Both the position numbers and the translations under genes were made by a program. From Cytophagaceae bacterium (GTDB lineage: Bacteria > Bacteroidota > Bacteroidia > Cytophagales > Spirosomataceae): a DNA stretch of 64,000 nucleotides. The stretch lies in assembly GCA_947450365.1 (NCBI GenBank), contig CANFVE010000009.1, positions 1 through 64,000 of the forward strand, in the 5' to 3' direction. Position 1 is the stretch's first letter; every line of letters starts with the position of its first letter. The notes under the pieces are model-generated. The model was not told the origin of the DNA. It did not search any database and was given only the letters and a program-made list of their open reading frames with translations. This document shows, piece by piece, positions 53,558-63,151 of the stretch.

Positions 53558-54376
53558 ATGAATAACTTAAAAGAGATTATCGTTGCTGCGTGGGATCAGC
53601 CGGAATTACGTCAAACACCTGAAAGTATCCAGGCGATCGAAGCGGTGTTAGAAAAGGTAGATAAAGGAGAGCTTAGGACGGCGGAACCGTTGGCAGATGG
53701 TAGTTGGCAAGTCAATGAATGGGTAAAAAAAGCGATTGTGATGTACTTCCCTATTCGCCAGATGTCGGTTAGTGAAGTAGGAATCTTCGAATTTCATGAT
53801 AAAATGAAATTAAAAAGTAATTATAAGGAATTAGGCGTACGAGTTGTTCCACCGGCAGTGGCGCGTTATGGTGCATATTTGGCGAAGGGAACAATTTTAA
53901 TGCCTTCTTATGTGAATATTGGTGCCTATGTGGATGAGGGAACAATGGTGGATACATGGGCGACTGTTGGGAGTTGCGCCCAAATAGGTAAACATGTCCA
54001 TTTAAGTGGCGGTGTGGGCATTGGTGGTGTATTAGAACCGCCTCAGGCCTCACCTGTAATCATCGAGGATGGTGCATTTATTGGTTCTCGTTGCATCGTC
54101 GTCGAAGGTGCTCACATAGGTAAAAAAGCCGTTTTAGGTGCCGGGGTAACGATTACTGGATCCTCTAAGATTATCGATGTTTCAGGTCCGGAACCAGTCG
54201 AATACATCGGCTATGTGCCTGAAAACTCGGTTGTTATTCCAGGTAGTATTCAAAAAACATTCGCAGCTGGAACCTATGGCGTTCCATGTGCATTGATTAT
54301 TGGAAAACGGAAAGAGAGCACAGATTTGAAAACCTCATTGAATCAAGCACTTCGTGAGAATAATGTGGTAGTCTAA
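53558..54376 (+). CDS. dapD: Tetrahydrodipicolinate N-succinyltransferase
   Basis: The ATG at 53558 (272 residues) fits the family; the longer frame from 53501 is rejected. Left-handed beta-helix hexapeptide repeats are plain: YVNIGAYVDEGTMVDTWATV, GSCAQIGKHVHLSGGVGIGG, AFIGSRCIVVEGAHIGKKAV. Converts tetrahydrodipicolinate and succinyl-CoA toward diaminopimelate and lysine. Followed by its terminator. Confidence 0.95.
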   Translation: MNNLKEIIVAAWDQPELRQTPESIQAIEAVLEKVDKGELRTAEPLADGSWQVNEWVKKAIVMYFPIRQMSVSEVGIFEFHDKMKLKSNYKELGVRVVPPAVARYGAYLAKGTILMPSYVNIGAYVDEGTMVDTWATVGSCAQIGKHVHLSGGVGIGGVLEPPQASPVIIEDGAFIGSRCIVVEGAHIGKKAVLGAGVTITGSSKIIDVSGPEPVEYIGYVPENSVVIPGSIQKTFAAGTYGVPCALIIGKRKESTDLKTSLNQALRENNVVV

Positions 54377-54400
54377 ACCGAAATCAATCCTTACCTTTAT

Positions 54401-54429
54401 ACCCGGTTCTTAAACAACCGGGTTTTTTT
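54401..54429 (+). terminator. Terminator of dapD, abutting the next start codon
   Basis: ACCCGGTT (54401-54408) pairs with AACCGGGT (54416-54423), then seven T. The next base is the A of the cvfB-like ATG. Confidence 0.85.
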
Positions 54430-55272
54430 ATGGAAAATAAATTAAAAATAGGCGAATACAACCGCCTGCGCATCATTAAAGAAGTTCCTTTTGGTTTATA
54501 TCTGGATGGGTATGAAGATGAAATTCTACTTCCTTTGCAATATGTACCGGAAACATACCAAATCGATGAAGTCATCGAAGTATTTATCTATCGAGATTCA
54601 GAGGATCGGATTATTGCGACAACACTTCGACCAAAGGCCACCATTAACCAATTTGCCTATTTAGAAGTTCATTCAGTTACCCCATTAGGCGTTTTTCTGG
54701 AATGGGGATTAGCAAAACATTTATTTGTTCCATTTAGCCAACAGTTTCAAAAAATGACCGTTGGCCGATCATACCTCGTGTATGTCTATTTAGATTTACA
54801 AACCGATCGCATCGTGGCTTCCGCCCGAATCGAAAATTTTCTTCCTGTTCTTGATATCAATGAGGAGTTTACAATTGGCGACAAAGTAGATGCAGTCCCA
54901 TTTGAACACACAGATCTAGGAATTAAATGCCTTGTAAACAATTGTAAAATAGGTTTATTGTTCAAAAATCAAGTGTTTACAAAAGTAACAATGGGTGAAT
55001 CAATGTCTGTTTACGTTTCTAACATTCGTCCTGATGATAAATTGGATTTGCGTTTGGAACCTGTTGGCCTAATACGTATGGATGGCCAAATGATAAGGTT
55101 GTTAGCTATATTAAAAGCGAATAATGGTGTCTTAATGTTGCATGATAAGAGTCCGGCAGAACTGATTTATGATCAATTGGGGATGTCGAAAAAGGATTTC
55201 AAAAAGGCCGTTGGGGGATTATACAAAAGTAAACAACTCGCTATTCATCATGATTGCATTTCACTTTTGTAA
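54430..55272 (+). CDS. S1-domain RNA-binding protein, CvfB family
   Basis: 280 residues. Repeated S1-like modules (KIGEYNRLRIIKEVPFGLYLDGYEDEILLP, then FAYLEVHSVTPLGVFLEWGLAKHLFVP, then KVDAVPFEHTDLGIKCLVNNCKIGLLF) and a C-terminal winged-helix segment (AELIYDQLGMSKKDFKKAVGGLYKSKQL) match the CvfB/YitL architecture. It binds RNA; CvfB affects virulence-gene expression in Staphylococcus. Its ATG directly follows the terminator T-tract, so normal expression needs read-through or another arrangement. Confidence 0.88.
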   Translation: MENKLKIGEYNRLRIIKEVPFGLYLDGYEDEILLPLQYVPETYQIDEVIEVFIYRDSEDRIIATTLRPKATINQFAYLEVHSVTPLGVFLEWGLAKHLFVPFSQQFQKMTVGRSYLVYVYLDLQTDRIVASARIENFLPVLDINEEFTIGDKVDAVPFEHTDLGIKCLVNNCKIGLLFKNQVFTKVTMGESMSVYVSNIRPDDKLDLRLEPVGLIRMDGQMIRLLAILKANNGVLMLHDKSPAELIYDQLGMSKKDFKKAVGGLYKSKQLAIHHDCISLL

Positions 55273-55296
55273 ACTAATTTAATTCATCGTTTCTTA

Positions 55297-55327
55297 TTTG
55301 TAATTTGAATTTGTTCGTTTACTTTTG
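55297..55327 (+). promoter_or_regulatory. Full Bacteroidota promoter of the XRE-type gene
   Basis: TTTG (55297-55300), 19-nt spacer, TACTTTTG (55320-55327): exact consensus. 27 bases before the start codon. Confidence 0.75.
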
Positions 55328-55354
55328 TGATGTATTATTTACAATCGTAATCGG

Positions 55355-55849
55355 ATGGATTTAGCTGGAAAAATAGAATTAATTATTAAGCGTAAGCAAT
55401 TGAGTTCTTCTCAATTTGCTGATGTGTTAGGAATCCCAAGAAGTAGTATATCCCATATTCTCTCGGGACGTAATAAACCGAGTTTGGATGTCGTACAAAA
55501 GATTCTAACCGCATTCCCTGAAATCAGTGCGGAGGAATTGTTATTTGAAGACCGGACTTTACAGGTGGCCACGGCGGTAAAACCACAAGCTGCTCCTACC
55601 ATGCCTTTACCGACGCTATTTGATAGTCCAACGCCTAGCCCGTCAGAATCCGTTAAAAATAATTTACCTGAGCCTACTATCGTACGCTCGAATCTCAGGC
55701 GGAATCGTGATGAGGCTAAAAATTCCGCGCCGCAGCAAGAGAATCCGAGCCAAGCGCAAGAATTAGCTCCCCACTTAACAAAACAGATTGAACGGGTTAT
55801 CATATTTTATTCCGACGGTTCTTTTTCTGAAAGTAAACCCTTGGTGTAA
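55355..55849 (+). CDS. XRE-type DNA-binding protein with long disordered tail
   Basis: 164 residues. An N-terminal HTH_3 domain (IELIIKRKQLSSSQFADVLGIPRSSISHILSGRNKPSLDVVQKIL), then a Pro/Ser-rich disordered region and a short C-terminal strand (QIERVIIFYSDGSFSES). The tail ends shortly before the DnaA-box cluster. No partner toxin. Target unknown; its place beside the putative origin is notable. Confidence 0.8.
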   Translation: MDLAGKIELIIKRKQLSSSQFADVLGIPRSSISHILSGRNKPSLDVVQKILTAFPEISAEELLFEDRTLQVATAVKPQAAPTMPLPTLFDSPTPSPSESVKNNLPEPTIVRSNLRRNRDEAKNSAPQQENPSQAQELAPHLTKQIERVIIFYSDGSFSESKPLV

Positions 55850-55861
55850 TATCGAATCGAC

Positions 55862-56085
55862 TTATCCTCGAATTACCTTCGACTTATCCCCAACTTATCC
55901 ACAGTTGTGCACATTTGTTATTTTCATTCTCCACTTATCCACAATTTTATGTGGATAACTCGTGGATTTGTTTACAATTTCTACACATTGCCAATTTCAA
56001 GCTGAAATTGGTCATTTTTTTGAGTCTATATTTCATTTGACATAGCCACGATAATTGCTTAATTTTAGTTTATATACCTTATTTT
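55862..56085. other. Candidate chromosomal replication origin (oriC): DnaA-box cluster plus AT-rich tract
   Basis: Three perfect TTATCCACA boxes: 55895-55903 and 55935-55943 on plus, 55950-55958 on minus. Near-matches TTATCCCCA (55884-55892), TTGTGCACA (55905-55913) and TTCTACACA (about 55979-55987) lie among them. A strongly AT-rich stretch (about 56010-56085) follows on the right and could be the unwinding element. No gene occupies the 236-bp interval. A DnaA-controlled promoter is the alternative; genome-wide skew is not visible here. Confidence 0.6.
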
Positions 56086-56553
56086 ATGCAAAAAATCGAT
56101 TCCTTAAACCAGGTGGCCTTGTTTCATCAGACTTTTGGGGCGCCTATCTTGGACGAACCAACCATTCCTTCCGCAGAACGTTGTCAATTACGCGTCAGCC
56201 TATTAGCTGAAGAATTAGATGAATTATGTGAAGCGATTGCTGCAGGGGATTTGGTGGAAGTGGCCGATGCCCTGTGTGATTTACAATATGTGCTTTCGGG
56301 GGCCGTTTTGGAGTTTGGATTGGGTGAAAAATTCGTCGATTTATTTGATGAAGTGCAAAGGTCCAACATGTCTAAAGCCTGCCAAAGTCTCGAAGAAGCC
56401 GAAAATACAGTCAAATTTTACCGAGATAAGGATGGAACAGAGGCGGAAATTAAAGCAGAACATGGCGTTTGGAAGGTATTTCGTAAAGCAGATAACAAGG
56501 TATTAAAGTCAATAAATTATTCGCCAGCTGACTTAGCTAGCTTATTAAGATGA
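56086..56553 (+). CDS. MazG/PRA-PH-type nucleoside triphosphate pyrophosphohydrolase
   Basis: 155 residues. Helical all-alpha NTP-PPase fold with the Mg-binding ExxE(12-28)ExxD pattern: LLAEELDELCEAI, then VEVADALCDLQYVLSG. The C-terminal part (SMKFYRDKDG-like, VWKVFRKADNKVLKS) is the extension seen in Bacteroidota members. Probably removes pyrophosphate from non-standard nucleotides. Its stop overlaps the response-regulator start (ATGA). Confidence 0.82.
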   Translation: MQKIDSLNQVALFHQTFGAPILDEPTIPSAERCQLRVSLLAEELDELCEAIAAGDLVEVADALCDLQYVLSGAVLEFGLGEKFVDLFDEVQRSNMSKACQSLEEAENTVKFYRDKDGTEAEIKAEHGVWKVFRKADNKVLKSINYSPADLASLLR

Positions 56554-57233
56554 TGAAAATCCTATTGATCGAAGATGAGCCTAAAACCGTACAATCCTTA
56601 AAACAAGGTTTGGAAGAAAATCATTATGCGGTAGAAGTGGCTTATGATGGCTTATTAGCCAGGCAATTGGCCACGCGAAATACCTATCAATTGATCATTT
56701 CCGACATCATCATTCCTGGAATGAATGGCATCGAATTATGTCGGGAATTACGCGCCTTAGGAATCCAAACGCCCATACTCATGTTAACAGCCTTAAGTAC
56801 GACCGATGATAAATTGATCGGATTCGAGGCAGGAGCTGATGATTATCTGGCGAAACCTTTCGATTTTAAAGAATTTTTGGCACGCGTCAAAGCCTTGATT
56901 AAGCGATCCAATCAAACGATTTTGGAAGCGCAAACGCTTCGATTTGCCGACTTAGAAATGGATTTAACGAGTCATTTGGTGAGTCGATCGGGCCAAAGTA
57001 TCAACCTCACGTCCAAAGAATTTCAATTACTCGAATACTTCCTCCGAAATCAAGAAAAAGTACTCTCAAAAGCTGAAATCGCCGAAAATATTTGGGAAGT
57101 AGAAGATGAAAATAGCTCAAACCTCATTGAGGTATATGTGAATTATTTACGGAAAAAAGTTGACAAAGGTTTTTCAAGTAAATTAATTCATACTCAATTT
57201 GGCATGGGGTATATATTACGAATGGAACAATAA
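56550..57233 (+). CDS. OmpR/PhoB-family response regulator
   Basis: 227 residues. Receiver domain with acidic pocket (IEDEPK), phosphoacceptor D52 in SDIIIPGMNG, and KPF lysine. The C-terminal winged-helix domain contains NLTSKEFQLLEYFLRNQEKVLSK and the recognition region SNLIEVYVNYLRKKVD. Starts at ATG 56550 overlapping the previous stop. Partner of the adjacent histidine kinase. The signal sensed is not evident. Confidence 0.92.
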   Translation: MMKILLIEDEPKTVQSLKQGLEENHYAVEVAYDGLLARQLATRNTYQLIISDIIIPGMNGIELCRELRALGIQTPILMLTALSTTDDKLIGFEAGADDYLAKPFDFKEFLARVKALIKRSNQTILEAQTLRFADLEMDLTSHLVSRSGQSINLTSKEFQLLEYFLRNQEKVLSKAEIAENIWEVEDENSSNLIEVYVNYLRKKVDKGFSSKLIHTQFGMGYILRMEQ

Positions 57234-57234
57234 G

Positions 57235-58602
57235 ATGCAAATCCGATCGAGATTAACCTACCAATTTACCTACCTGGTTTCGGCGATTCTCTTCGTTTCT
57301 TACCTCATTATTTTCGTATTTACCCAACAAAACTACGAGGATAAATTTTATAGCCGGCTTCGTCAGAAGGCCAATACGGCAGCCGAATTATTAGTCAACG
57401 TCAACCAAGTCGATAGTAAACTCCTACGGATTATCGATCGTGCCAATCGGGATATTTTGTACCGAGAAAACATCGTAGCTTATGATACCTGTTTTGAACG
57501 TATTTATCGGTCCAATGACACGATCAATTTCCATATTGATGTCAACCGAGTTAAAGATGTTTTAAAGCGAAAAGACGTCCGATTTAGCGTAGACGATTTA
57601 GAAGTATTGGGAACTGTTTTTGTGACCCCAGAGGGAAGAATCGTCGTTTTTGCAGGGGCTGTGGACCAATATTCTGCCGAAAATGCGAAGGATTTAAAAA
57701 ACATTTTAATTGCTCTATTTTTATTATTTGTGTTCATTGTCGTGATTTCTGGCTGGTTTTTTGCTGGCAGGGCCGTAAATCCCATATCCGAAGTCATCAA
57801 ACAAGTCGACTTATTATCCCCCAAACGACTCGAACAACGCCTTGAAACGTCAACTTCAGAGGATGAAATAGGGAAGATGGTGGCTACGATCAACCGTCTT
57901 TTGGAACGCATTGAAAATGCCTTTAAACTCCAAAAAACATTTATTGCCAATGTTTCCCATGAATTAAAAAATCCTTTGACGAAAATTTCGTCCCAATTAG
58001 AGGTTAGTTTACTAAACGAACGGAAAACCGATGAATATAAACAAACCATCGCATCCGTTTTAGAGGATACCCAAGATTTAGCTGCAATTACGGAATCTTT
58101 GTTAGAACTCAATAAAATTAGTATTTCAGATTATCAAGCGAGCTTTCAAACCACTCGCGTAGACGAAATCCTGTGGGAATCAAGGAGTTTGACGCTTAAA
58201 TTAAACAGCCTATATAAAGTCCAAATCGACACGCAATTCATGCCCGAAGACGAGGAATTGTTGAATATGAAAGGCGATGAAAAATTGATTTTAACAGCGA
58301 TAAAAAACCTATTAGAGAATGCATGTAAATTCTCAACCGATAAAACCGCTCAGGCTTGCATTCAAACCGAAGGAAAATGGATCGTTATCAAAGTAAGCAA
58401 TGAAGGAAAAGGGATTCCAGAAGCGGATATTCCGTATATTTTTCAGCCATTTTTCCGTGCAGAAAATACGGCTTCGTCCAAAGGCTATGGCATCGGATTA
58501 TCGCTCGTGGAACGCATCGTGTTGTTGCACAACGGCCAAATTTCCGTACAATCCGAATTAAACGGAACCACCGAATTTACGCTTCGTTTCCCGATGCTAT
58601 AA
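57235..58602 (+). CDS. Sensor histidine kinase
   Basis: The ATG at 57235 (455 residues), one base after the regulator's stop, is preferred. Two transmembrane helices (about 13-30 and 157-177) flank a ~125-residue periplasmic sensor region. A HAMP domain and the H-box FIANVSHELKNPLTKI (H242) follow, then N (NLLENACKFS), G1 (GKGIPEADIPYIFQPFFR) and G2 (KGYGIGLSLVERIV). CzcS/ArlS-like arrangement. It phosphorylates the neighbouring regulator. Confidence 0.92.
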   Translation: MQIRSRLTYQFTYLVSAILFVSYLIIFVFTQQNYEDKFYSRLRQKANTAAELLVNVNQVDSKLLRIIDRANRDILYRENIVAYDTCFERIYRSNDTINFHIDVNRVKDVLKRKDVRFSVDDLEVLGTVFVTPEGRIVVFAGAVDQYSAENAKDLKNILIALFLLFVFIVVISGWFFAGRAVNPISEVIKQVDLLSPKRLEQRLETSTSEDEIGKMVATINRLLERIENAFKLQKTFIANVSHELKNPLTKISSQLEVSLLNERKTDEYKQTIASVLEDTQDLAAITESLLELNKISISDYQASFQTTRVDEILWESRSLTLKLNSLYKVQIDTQFMPEDEELLNMKGDEKLILTAIKNLLENACKFSTDKTAQACIQTEGKWIVIKVSNEGKGIPEADIPYIFQPFFRAENTASSKGYGIGLSLVERIVLLHNGQISVQSELNGTTEFTLRFPML

Positions 58603-58829
58603 ATTTAGCATCCCACATCAGAATGCCATCCCCAAACGTTTTAGCCTAAATTTGATATCAGCCTGAAGGCAACGTCTCGAGAATTATTAGTTTTTACCTT
58701 CCTGTATCATCCTTCGAGTTCATAGGATATTCAATGGAATACAGTCAAATACCGTCAAAAAAGCATTTGAACGAATTATTATAATTTGTTATATAATTTA
58801 TATTATGTTAAGTAATAGATTGAACAATC

Positions 58830-58860
58830 AAAAAGGCCGTCCCTACAGGCGGCCTTTTTG
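58830..58860 (+). terminator. Terminator between the two-component system and the TPR gene
   Basis: AAAAGGCCG (58831-58839) pairs with CGGCCTTTT (from 58850), with a T-run on both ends, so bidirectional for the converging genes. The rest of the 58603-58829 interval is AT-rich with no gene. Confidence 0.9.
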
Positions 58861-58864
58861 ATAT

Positions 58865-60310
58865 TTATTTTTCTAACTCAGCTAACTTCGCATCCATTTT
58901 CAACGCGCGATAGATTTGCTTCAAAACTTCCTTCAAATCTTCTTCTTTTTTCGATTTGTATCCTTTTTCAAAATAAGGCAATGCTTGCTCGTATTTCGCA
59001 GTCACCGCTGCTTCCACATTTTTACCTTCTTTTTTGTAGGTATCCATGTCCATGTTATCAACTTTTTTCTTAATCTCAACCGCCTCATTGAAATAATAAG
59101 CTCCTAATTGATACAAGGCATCGTAATAATTGCCATCGATTTCTAAAGCCTTCGTATAATAACCTGGCAAATCTTTCCGGTATTCAGCTACTTTTGCACC
59201 TAATTCCTCAATTTTTGACTTATTAGCCGCCTCATCCCCTACTTCAGCCTCGGCCTTAGCTAAATCACCTTTCAATGCATCTAGGGTTTTTGTTTGTTCC
59301 GCTACCGTAGATTCTAATTTCGAGATTTGCGCCTTAATTGGGCCTTGTTTCGCTGGAGGTGTAGTTTTCAACTTCGCCTTGGTCCGCTTAACCTCATCAT
59401 TATATACATCCACTTGATCTTTTTGAGCCGCTAATTTGCGTTTTGCCTCGGTAATTTTCACCGTTTTATCTTGGATCTTACGGACTTCATCCAAAACCCC
59501 ATTCATCTTGTTTTCGAACAATAAACCTAAATTCAACCAAGACATCGCATCCTTAGGATCCGCCGCCACCGTCGCCTTTAATTGCGTAATCGCTTGATCG
59601 ATCCGATTAAAGGAAATCAACATATTGAATTTCTCATTTTTCAAATCCTTATTTCCAGGATAAATCGCAATCCCCTGGTCAATTAAAGCGATTGCCTTAT
59701 CTTCTTCCTTAGCCGTCTTGTAGATTTGTGACAATCCATATAAAATAGCCATATCCTTTCCTCCGATCGATAAATACAATTCGTAAGCCTTTCTCGCTTC
59801 CGCATCTTTTTGGCATAACTGAGCCACTACACCCGTGTACATCGCTGAAGTCGTATCTTTGGGCGAAATTTCAGATGCCTTACTCATATACTTAAATGAT
59901 GAGGCATAATCTTTTCCTTGGTACTTGATTACACCCATATTCATCAGGGCACCGTAGGCTTTTTCACGACCGGTCAACAAAACCTCCGCTTCCTTCGCCA
60001 CACTCCCCTTTTTCCCATCTTTGGTATCTAATTTCACCGCCTCAGCGATAAATTCAATCGCCTTAAATGACGCATCCGCATCTTTTAATGCAACCGTCGA
60101 ATCTGGAAATGAGGCCAAATCCAAGTATGCCACCGCACGATTCAACCATGGACGTGGTTTTGTCGGTGCCTTTTTCACTTCATCATCCGACTTTTTAACA
60201 GCCTCTAAAATGGCCTTTTTTTGCGCTTCGACCAAAGCCTTATCCACCTGAGCGAACGTTGAGCCTGCGGCCAAAACCACAGTAAACAGGGTTAAAACTA
60301 ATTTTTTCAT
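58865..60310 (-). CDS. Secreted TPR protein with an inserted coiled coil
   Basis: 481 residues with a signal peptide (MKKLVLTLFTVVLAAGSTFAQ). TPR units occupy residues ~100-270 (YASSFKYMSKASEISPKDTTSAMY; DKAIALIDQGIAIYPGNKDL) and resume at ~370 (PGYYTKALEIDGNYYDALYQLG). Between them lies about 95 residues of Lys/Glu/Ala-rich heptads (EVRKIQDKTVKITEAKRKLAAQ, ISKLESTVAEQTKTLDALK), a predicted coiled coil. Periplasmic scaffold or envelope-associated protein; function unknown. Confidence 0.85.
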   Translation of the reverse strand: MKKLVLTLFTVVLAAGSTFAQVDKALVEAQKKAILEAVKKSDDEVKKAPTKPRPWLNRAVAYLDLASFPDSTVALKDADASFKAIEFIAEAVKLDTKDGKKGSVAKEAEVLLTGREKAYGALMNMGVIKYQGKDYASSFKYMSKASEISPKDTTSAMYTGVVAQLCQKDAEARKAYELYLSIGGKDMAILYGLSQIYKTAKEEDKAIALIDQGIAIYPGNKDLKNEKFNMLISFNRIDQAITQLKATVAADPKDAMSWLNLGLLFENKMNGVLDEVRKIQDKTVKITEAKRKLAAQKDQVDVYNDEVKRTKAKLKTTPPAKQGPIKAQISKLESTVAEQTKTLDALKGDLAKAEAEVGDEAANKSKIEELGAKVAEYRKDLPGYYTKALEIDGNYYDALYQLGAYYFNEAVEIKKKVDNMDMDTYKKEGKNVEAAVTAKYEQALPYFEKGYKSKKEEDLKEVLKQIYRALKMDAKLAELEK

Positions 60311-60326
60311 TGTGTTTAGTTATATT

Positions 60327-60358
60327 AAAAAAAATAGCCCGGACATCACATCCGGGCT
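60327..60358 (-). terminator. Terminator of gyrA
   Basis: On the minus strand AGCCCGGA pairs with TCCGGGCT around a 7-nt loop, followed by an A/T run ending in eight T. Confidence 0.9.
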
Positions 60359-60367
60359 GATAAAAAA

Positions 60368-62968
60368 TTATACTTCTGTTGAATCTTCTACTTGATCATC
60401 CGCTTCCGCCGACTCCCTTCCTTCTGAAACAGGTCCTTCCTCCATCGCGGGTGCATCTAACACAACACCTTCCGCAAGCTCCATTCCTTCCACCATTTCC
60501 ACTTCTTCTGGCTCTGGATCCTTTTCAATCTTCGTTACCGACGAAATCTCATCCGCTTCATTCTTCAAACGAATCAATTTCACCCCTTGCGTATTCCGTC
60601 CCATGACACGTAATTCTGCCACACTCGTCCGAATCAAAATACCCGCTTTGGTGATAATCATCAAATCGTTGTTATCATCCACTTCCTTAATCGCCACCAA
60701 CGCACCTGTTTTCTCCGTGATATTCAAGGCTTTAACTCCTTTTCCACCCCGGTTTGTCAAGCGGTAATCATCGACCTCCGAACGTTTTCCAAATCCTTTT
60801 TCGGAAACAACCAATAACTGTTGAACCTCCGGATCCGACACACAAACCATGCCAATCACCTTCTCAGTCGGGATTTTCTCATCGATCCAGATGCCCTTCA
60901 CCCCCGCCGCCGTACGACCCATCGGACGCACCCGAGTCTCCTCGAAACGCACCGAACGACCGGTATTCGTCGCAATGACGATTTGATTATTGCCATTCGT
61001 TAACGCAACGTCTAACAAACGATCTCCCTCGCGAATCGTAATGGCATTAATACCATTTTGACGCGGGCGAGAATAGGCTTCTAACGAAGTCTTCTTAATC
61101 GTTCCATCTTCCGTACACATCACAATGAAATTATTATCAATGTAATCCGGATCCGTAATCGACTTCACATTGATCACCGCACGAATGGTATCTCCATTCT
61201 CAATGTTCATTAGGTTTTGAATCGGTCTTCCCTTCGACACTTTGGATCCCTCCGGAACCGCGTAAACGCGTAACCAGAAGCATTTTCCGCGCTCGGTGAA
61301 GAACAATAACCAATTATGCATCGTCGCGGAGAATAAATGCTCCGTATAATCATCATCTTTCGTCGCCACGGCACGTGAACCTACCCCACCCCTTGTTTGG
61401 GCACGATATTCTGTGATGGCGGTACGTTTGATATATCCTTGAGCCGATACGGTGATTAACATTTCATCATCGGCAATCATATCTTCCACAGAGAATTCTT
61501 CATCGGTCATGTTGATCTGCGTTCTCCGCTCATCCCCATACCGCGTCTTCATATCCGTTAATTCATCCTTAATGATTTGTAATTGACGTTCTGGTTTTGC
61601 TAAAATATCCTCCAAATCCTCGATCAATTTCATAATTTCGGCATATTCATTCATGATTTTCTCGCGCTCCATGCCGGTTAAGCGTTGTAAACGCATCTCC
61701 AGAATTGCTTTCGATTGAATCTCGGACAAATTAAACTTAGCCATTAAGCCTTCCTGCGCCGTATTCGGATCTTTGGATTCACGAATCAATTTGATCACCG
61801 CATCCAAATTATCCAAGGCAATAATAAAGCCTTCCAAAATATGCGCACGCTTTCTCGCCTCCCGTAAATCATATTGCGTCCGACGCACAATAACTTCATT
61901 GCGATGCTCCACAAAATGATGAATCAAATCCTTCAGATTCAACATCATTGGGCGACCTTTCACCAAAGCCACGTTATTTACACTAAAGGACGATTGTAAA
62001 GCCGAATGTTTGTACAAATTGTTCAATACCACATTCGCCACCGCATCGCGCTTTAAATCGAACACAATGCGCATTCCTTGACGATCCGACTCATCCCGAA
62101 TCTCCGAAATCCCATCAATCCGTTTATCATTTACCAAATCCGCACACTGCTTGATCAAGTTCGCCTTGTTCACCATGTACGGAATCTCCGAAATAATAAT
62201 CTGCTCTTTACCCGTTTTAGATGTATCAAAGGTCGCGTTTCCACGCACAACAATTCGACCACGTCCTGTTTCAAAGGCATTTTTAATTCCTTGAACGCCA
62301 TAAATGGTACCACCCGTAGGGAAATCCGGCGCCTTAATGTATTGCATCAATTCCGGAATTGTAATATCCCGATTATCTATATAGGCTGAAATACCATCAA
62401 CCACCTCCGTTAAATTGTGTGGGGCCATATTCGTGGCCATACCCACCGCAATTCCCGAAGTACCATTTAACAAAAGGTTTGGAATCTTGGCAGGTAAAAC
62501 GGTAGGCTCCTCGAGGGAATCGTCAAAGTTGGGCTGAAAATCAACCGTCTCCTTATTCAAATCCGACAACATCTCATCCGCAATTCGCTTCAAACGCGCC
62601 TCCGTATACCGCATCGCTGCAGGAGAATCCCCATCGACCGAACCAAAGTTACCCTGACCATCCACCAAAGGATACCGCAAAGACCAATCCTGCGCCATAC
62701 GAACCATCGTATCATAGACCGATGAATCCCCATGTGGATGGTACTTACCCAATACCTCCCCGACAATACGAGCTGATTTCTTATAGGATTTATTATAACT
62801 AACCCCCAACTCCTCCATTCCATACAACACCCTGCGATGTACAGGCTTAAGCCCATCACGAACATCCGGCAAGGCTCTAGAAACAATAACAGACATCGAA
62901 TAATCGATGTAGGCCCCTCTCATTTCATCTTCGATGTTGATTGGGATAATATTTGAATTTAAAGACAT
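60368..62968 (-). CDS. gyrA: DNA gyrase subunit A
   Basis: 866 residues. The catalytic tyrosine is Y121 in [10 protein letters not shown]. The quinolone-resistance region reads [11 protein letters not shown] with S82 and D86, the wild-type residues (E. coli S83/D87). A GyrA beta-pinwheel C-terminal domain with repeated blade motifs ([34 protein letters not shown]) follows, and the acidic tail ends [13 protein letters not shown]. The GyrA box is RGGVGSR-like. Introduces negative supercoils with GyrB. Located ~6.9 kb from the candidate oriC. Confidence 0.95.
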   Translation of the reverse strand: MSLNSNIIPINIEDEMRGAYIDYSMSVIVSRALPDVRDGLKPVHRRVLYGMEELGVSYNKSYKKSARIVGEVLGKYHPHGDSSVYDTMVRMAQDWSLRYPLVDGQGNFGSVDGDSPAAMRYTEARLKRIADEMLSDLNKETVDFQPNFDDSLEEPTVLPAKIPNLLLNGTSGIAVGMATNMAPHNLTEVVDGISAYIDNRDITIPELMQYIKAPDFPTGGTIYGVQGIKNAFETGRGRIVVRGNATFDTSKTGKEQIIISEIPYMVNKANLIKQCADLVNDKRIDGISEIRDESDRQGMRIVFDLKRDAVANVVLNNLYKHSALQSSFSVNNVALVKGRPMMLNLKDLIHHFVEHRNEVIVRRTQYDLREARKRAHILEGFIIALDNLDAVIKLIRESKDPNTAQEGLMAKFNLSEIQSKAILEMRLQRLTGMEREKIMNEYAEIMKLIEDLEDILAKPERQLQIIKDELTDMKTRYGDERRTQINMTDEEFSVEDMIADDEMLITVSAQGYIKRTAITEYRAQTRGGVGSRAVATKDDDYTEHLFSATMHNWLLFFTERGKCFWLRVYAVPEGSKVSKGRPIQNLMNIENGDTIRAVINVKSITDPDYIDNNFIVMCTEDGTIKKTSLEAYSRPRQNGINAITIREGDRLLDVALTNGNNQIVIATNTGRSVRFEETRVRPMGRTAAGVKGIWIDEKIPTEKVIGMVCVSDPEVQQLLVVSEKGFGKRSEVDDYRLTNRGGKGVKALNITEKTGALVAIKEVDDNNDLMIITKAGILIRTSVAELRVMGRNTQGVKLIRLKNEADEISSVTKIEKDPEPEEVEMVEGMELAEGVVLDAPAMEEGPVSEGRESAEADDQVEDSTEV

Positions 62969-63107
62969 AAAAAATGGTTTGATTCCATGAATAACCCAAA
63001 GACATAAATCCTTAAAACAGGATTTTAATTGGATTTTCCAATAGATACAAATATCACAAATTCCGCCTATTTTTCCAAGAAATAATTCTGCTTTTCAAAG
63101 CTTTTTA

Positions 63108-63115
63108 TAGCTTTG
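63108..63115 (+). promoter_or_regulatory. -7 element of the metallophosphoesterase gene
   Basis: TAGCTTTG, exact TAnnTTTG, 36 bases before the GTG start. Only a partial -33 (TCTG). Confidence 0.5.
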
Positions 63116-63151
63116 TGAAATTTACTTCCTAGTTATACATTTCATACCCTT

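Noticed and set aside
57504..58112. 202-codon minus-strand frame within the histidine kinase gene
   Set aside because: It is fully antisense to a clear kinase gene and has no family motif or plausible start.
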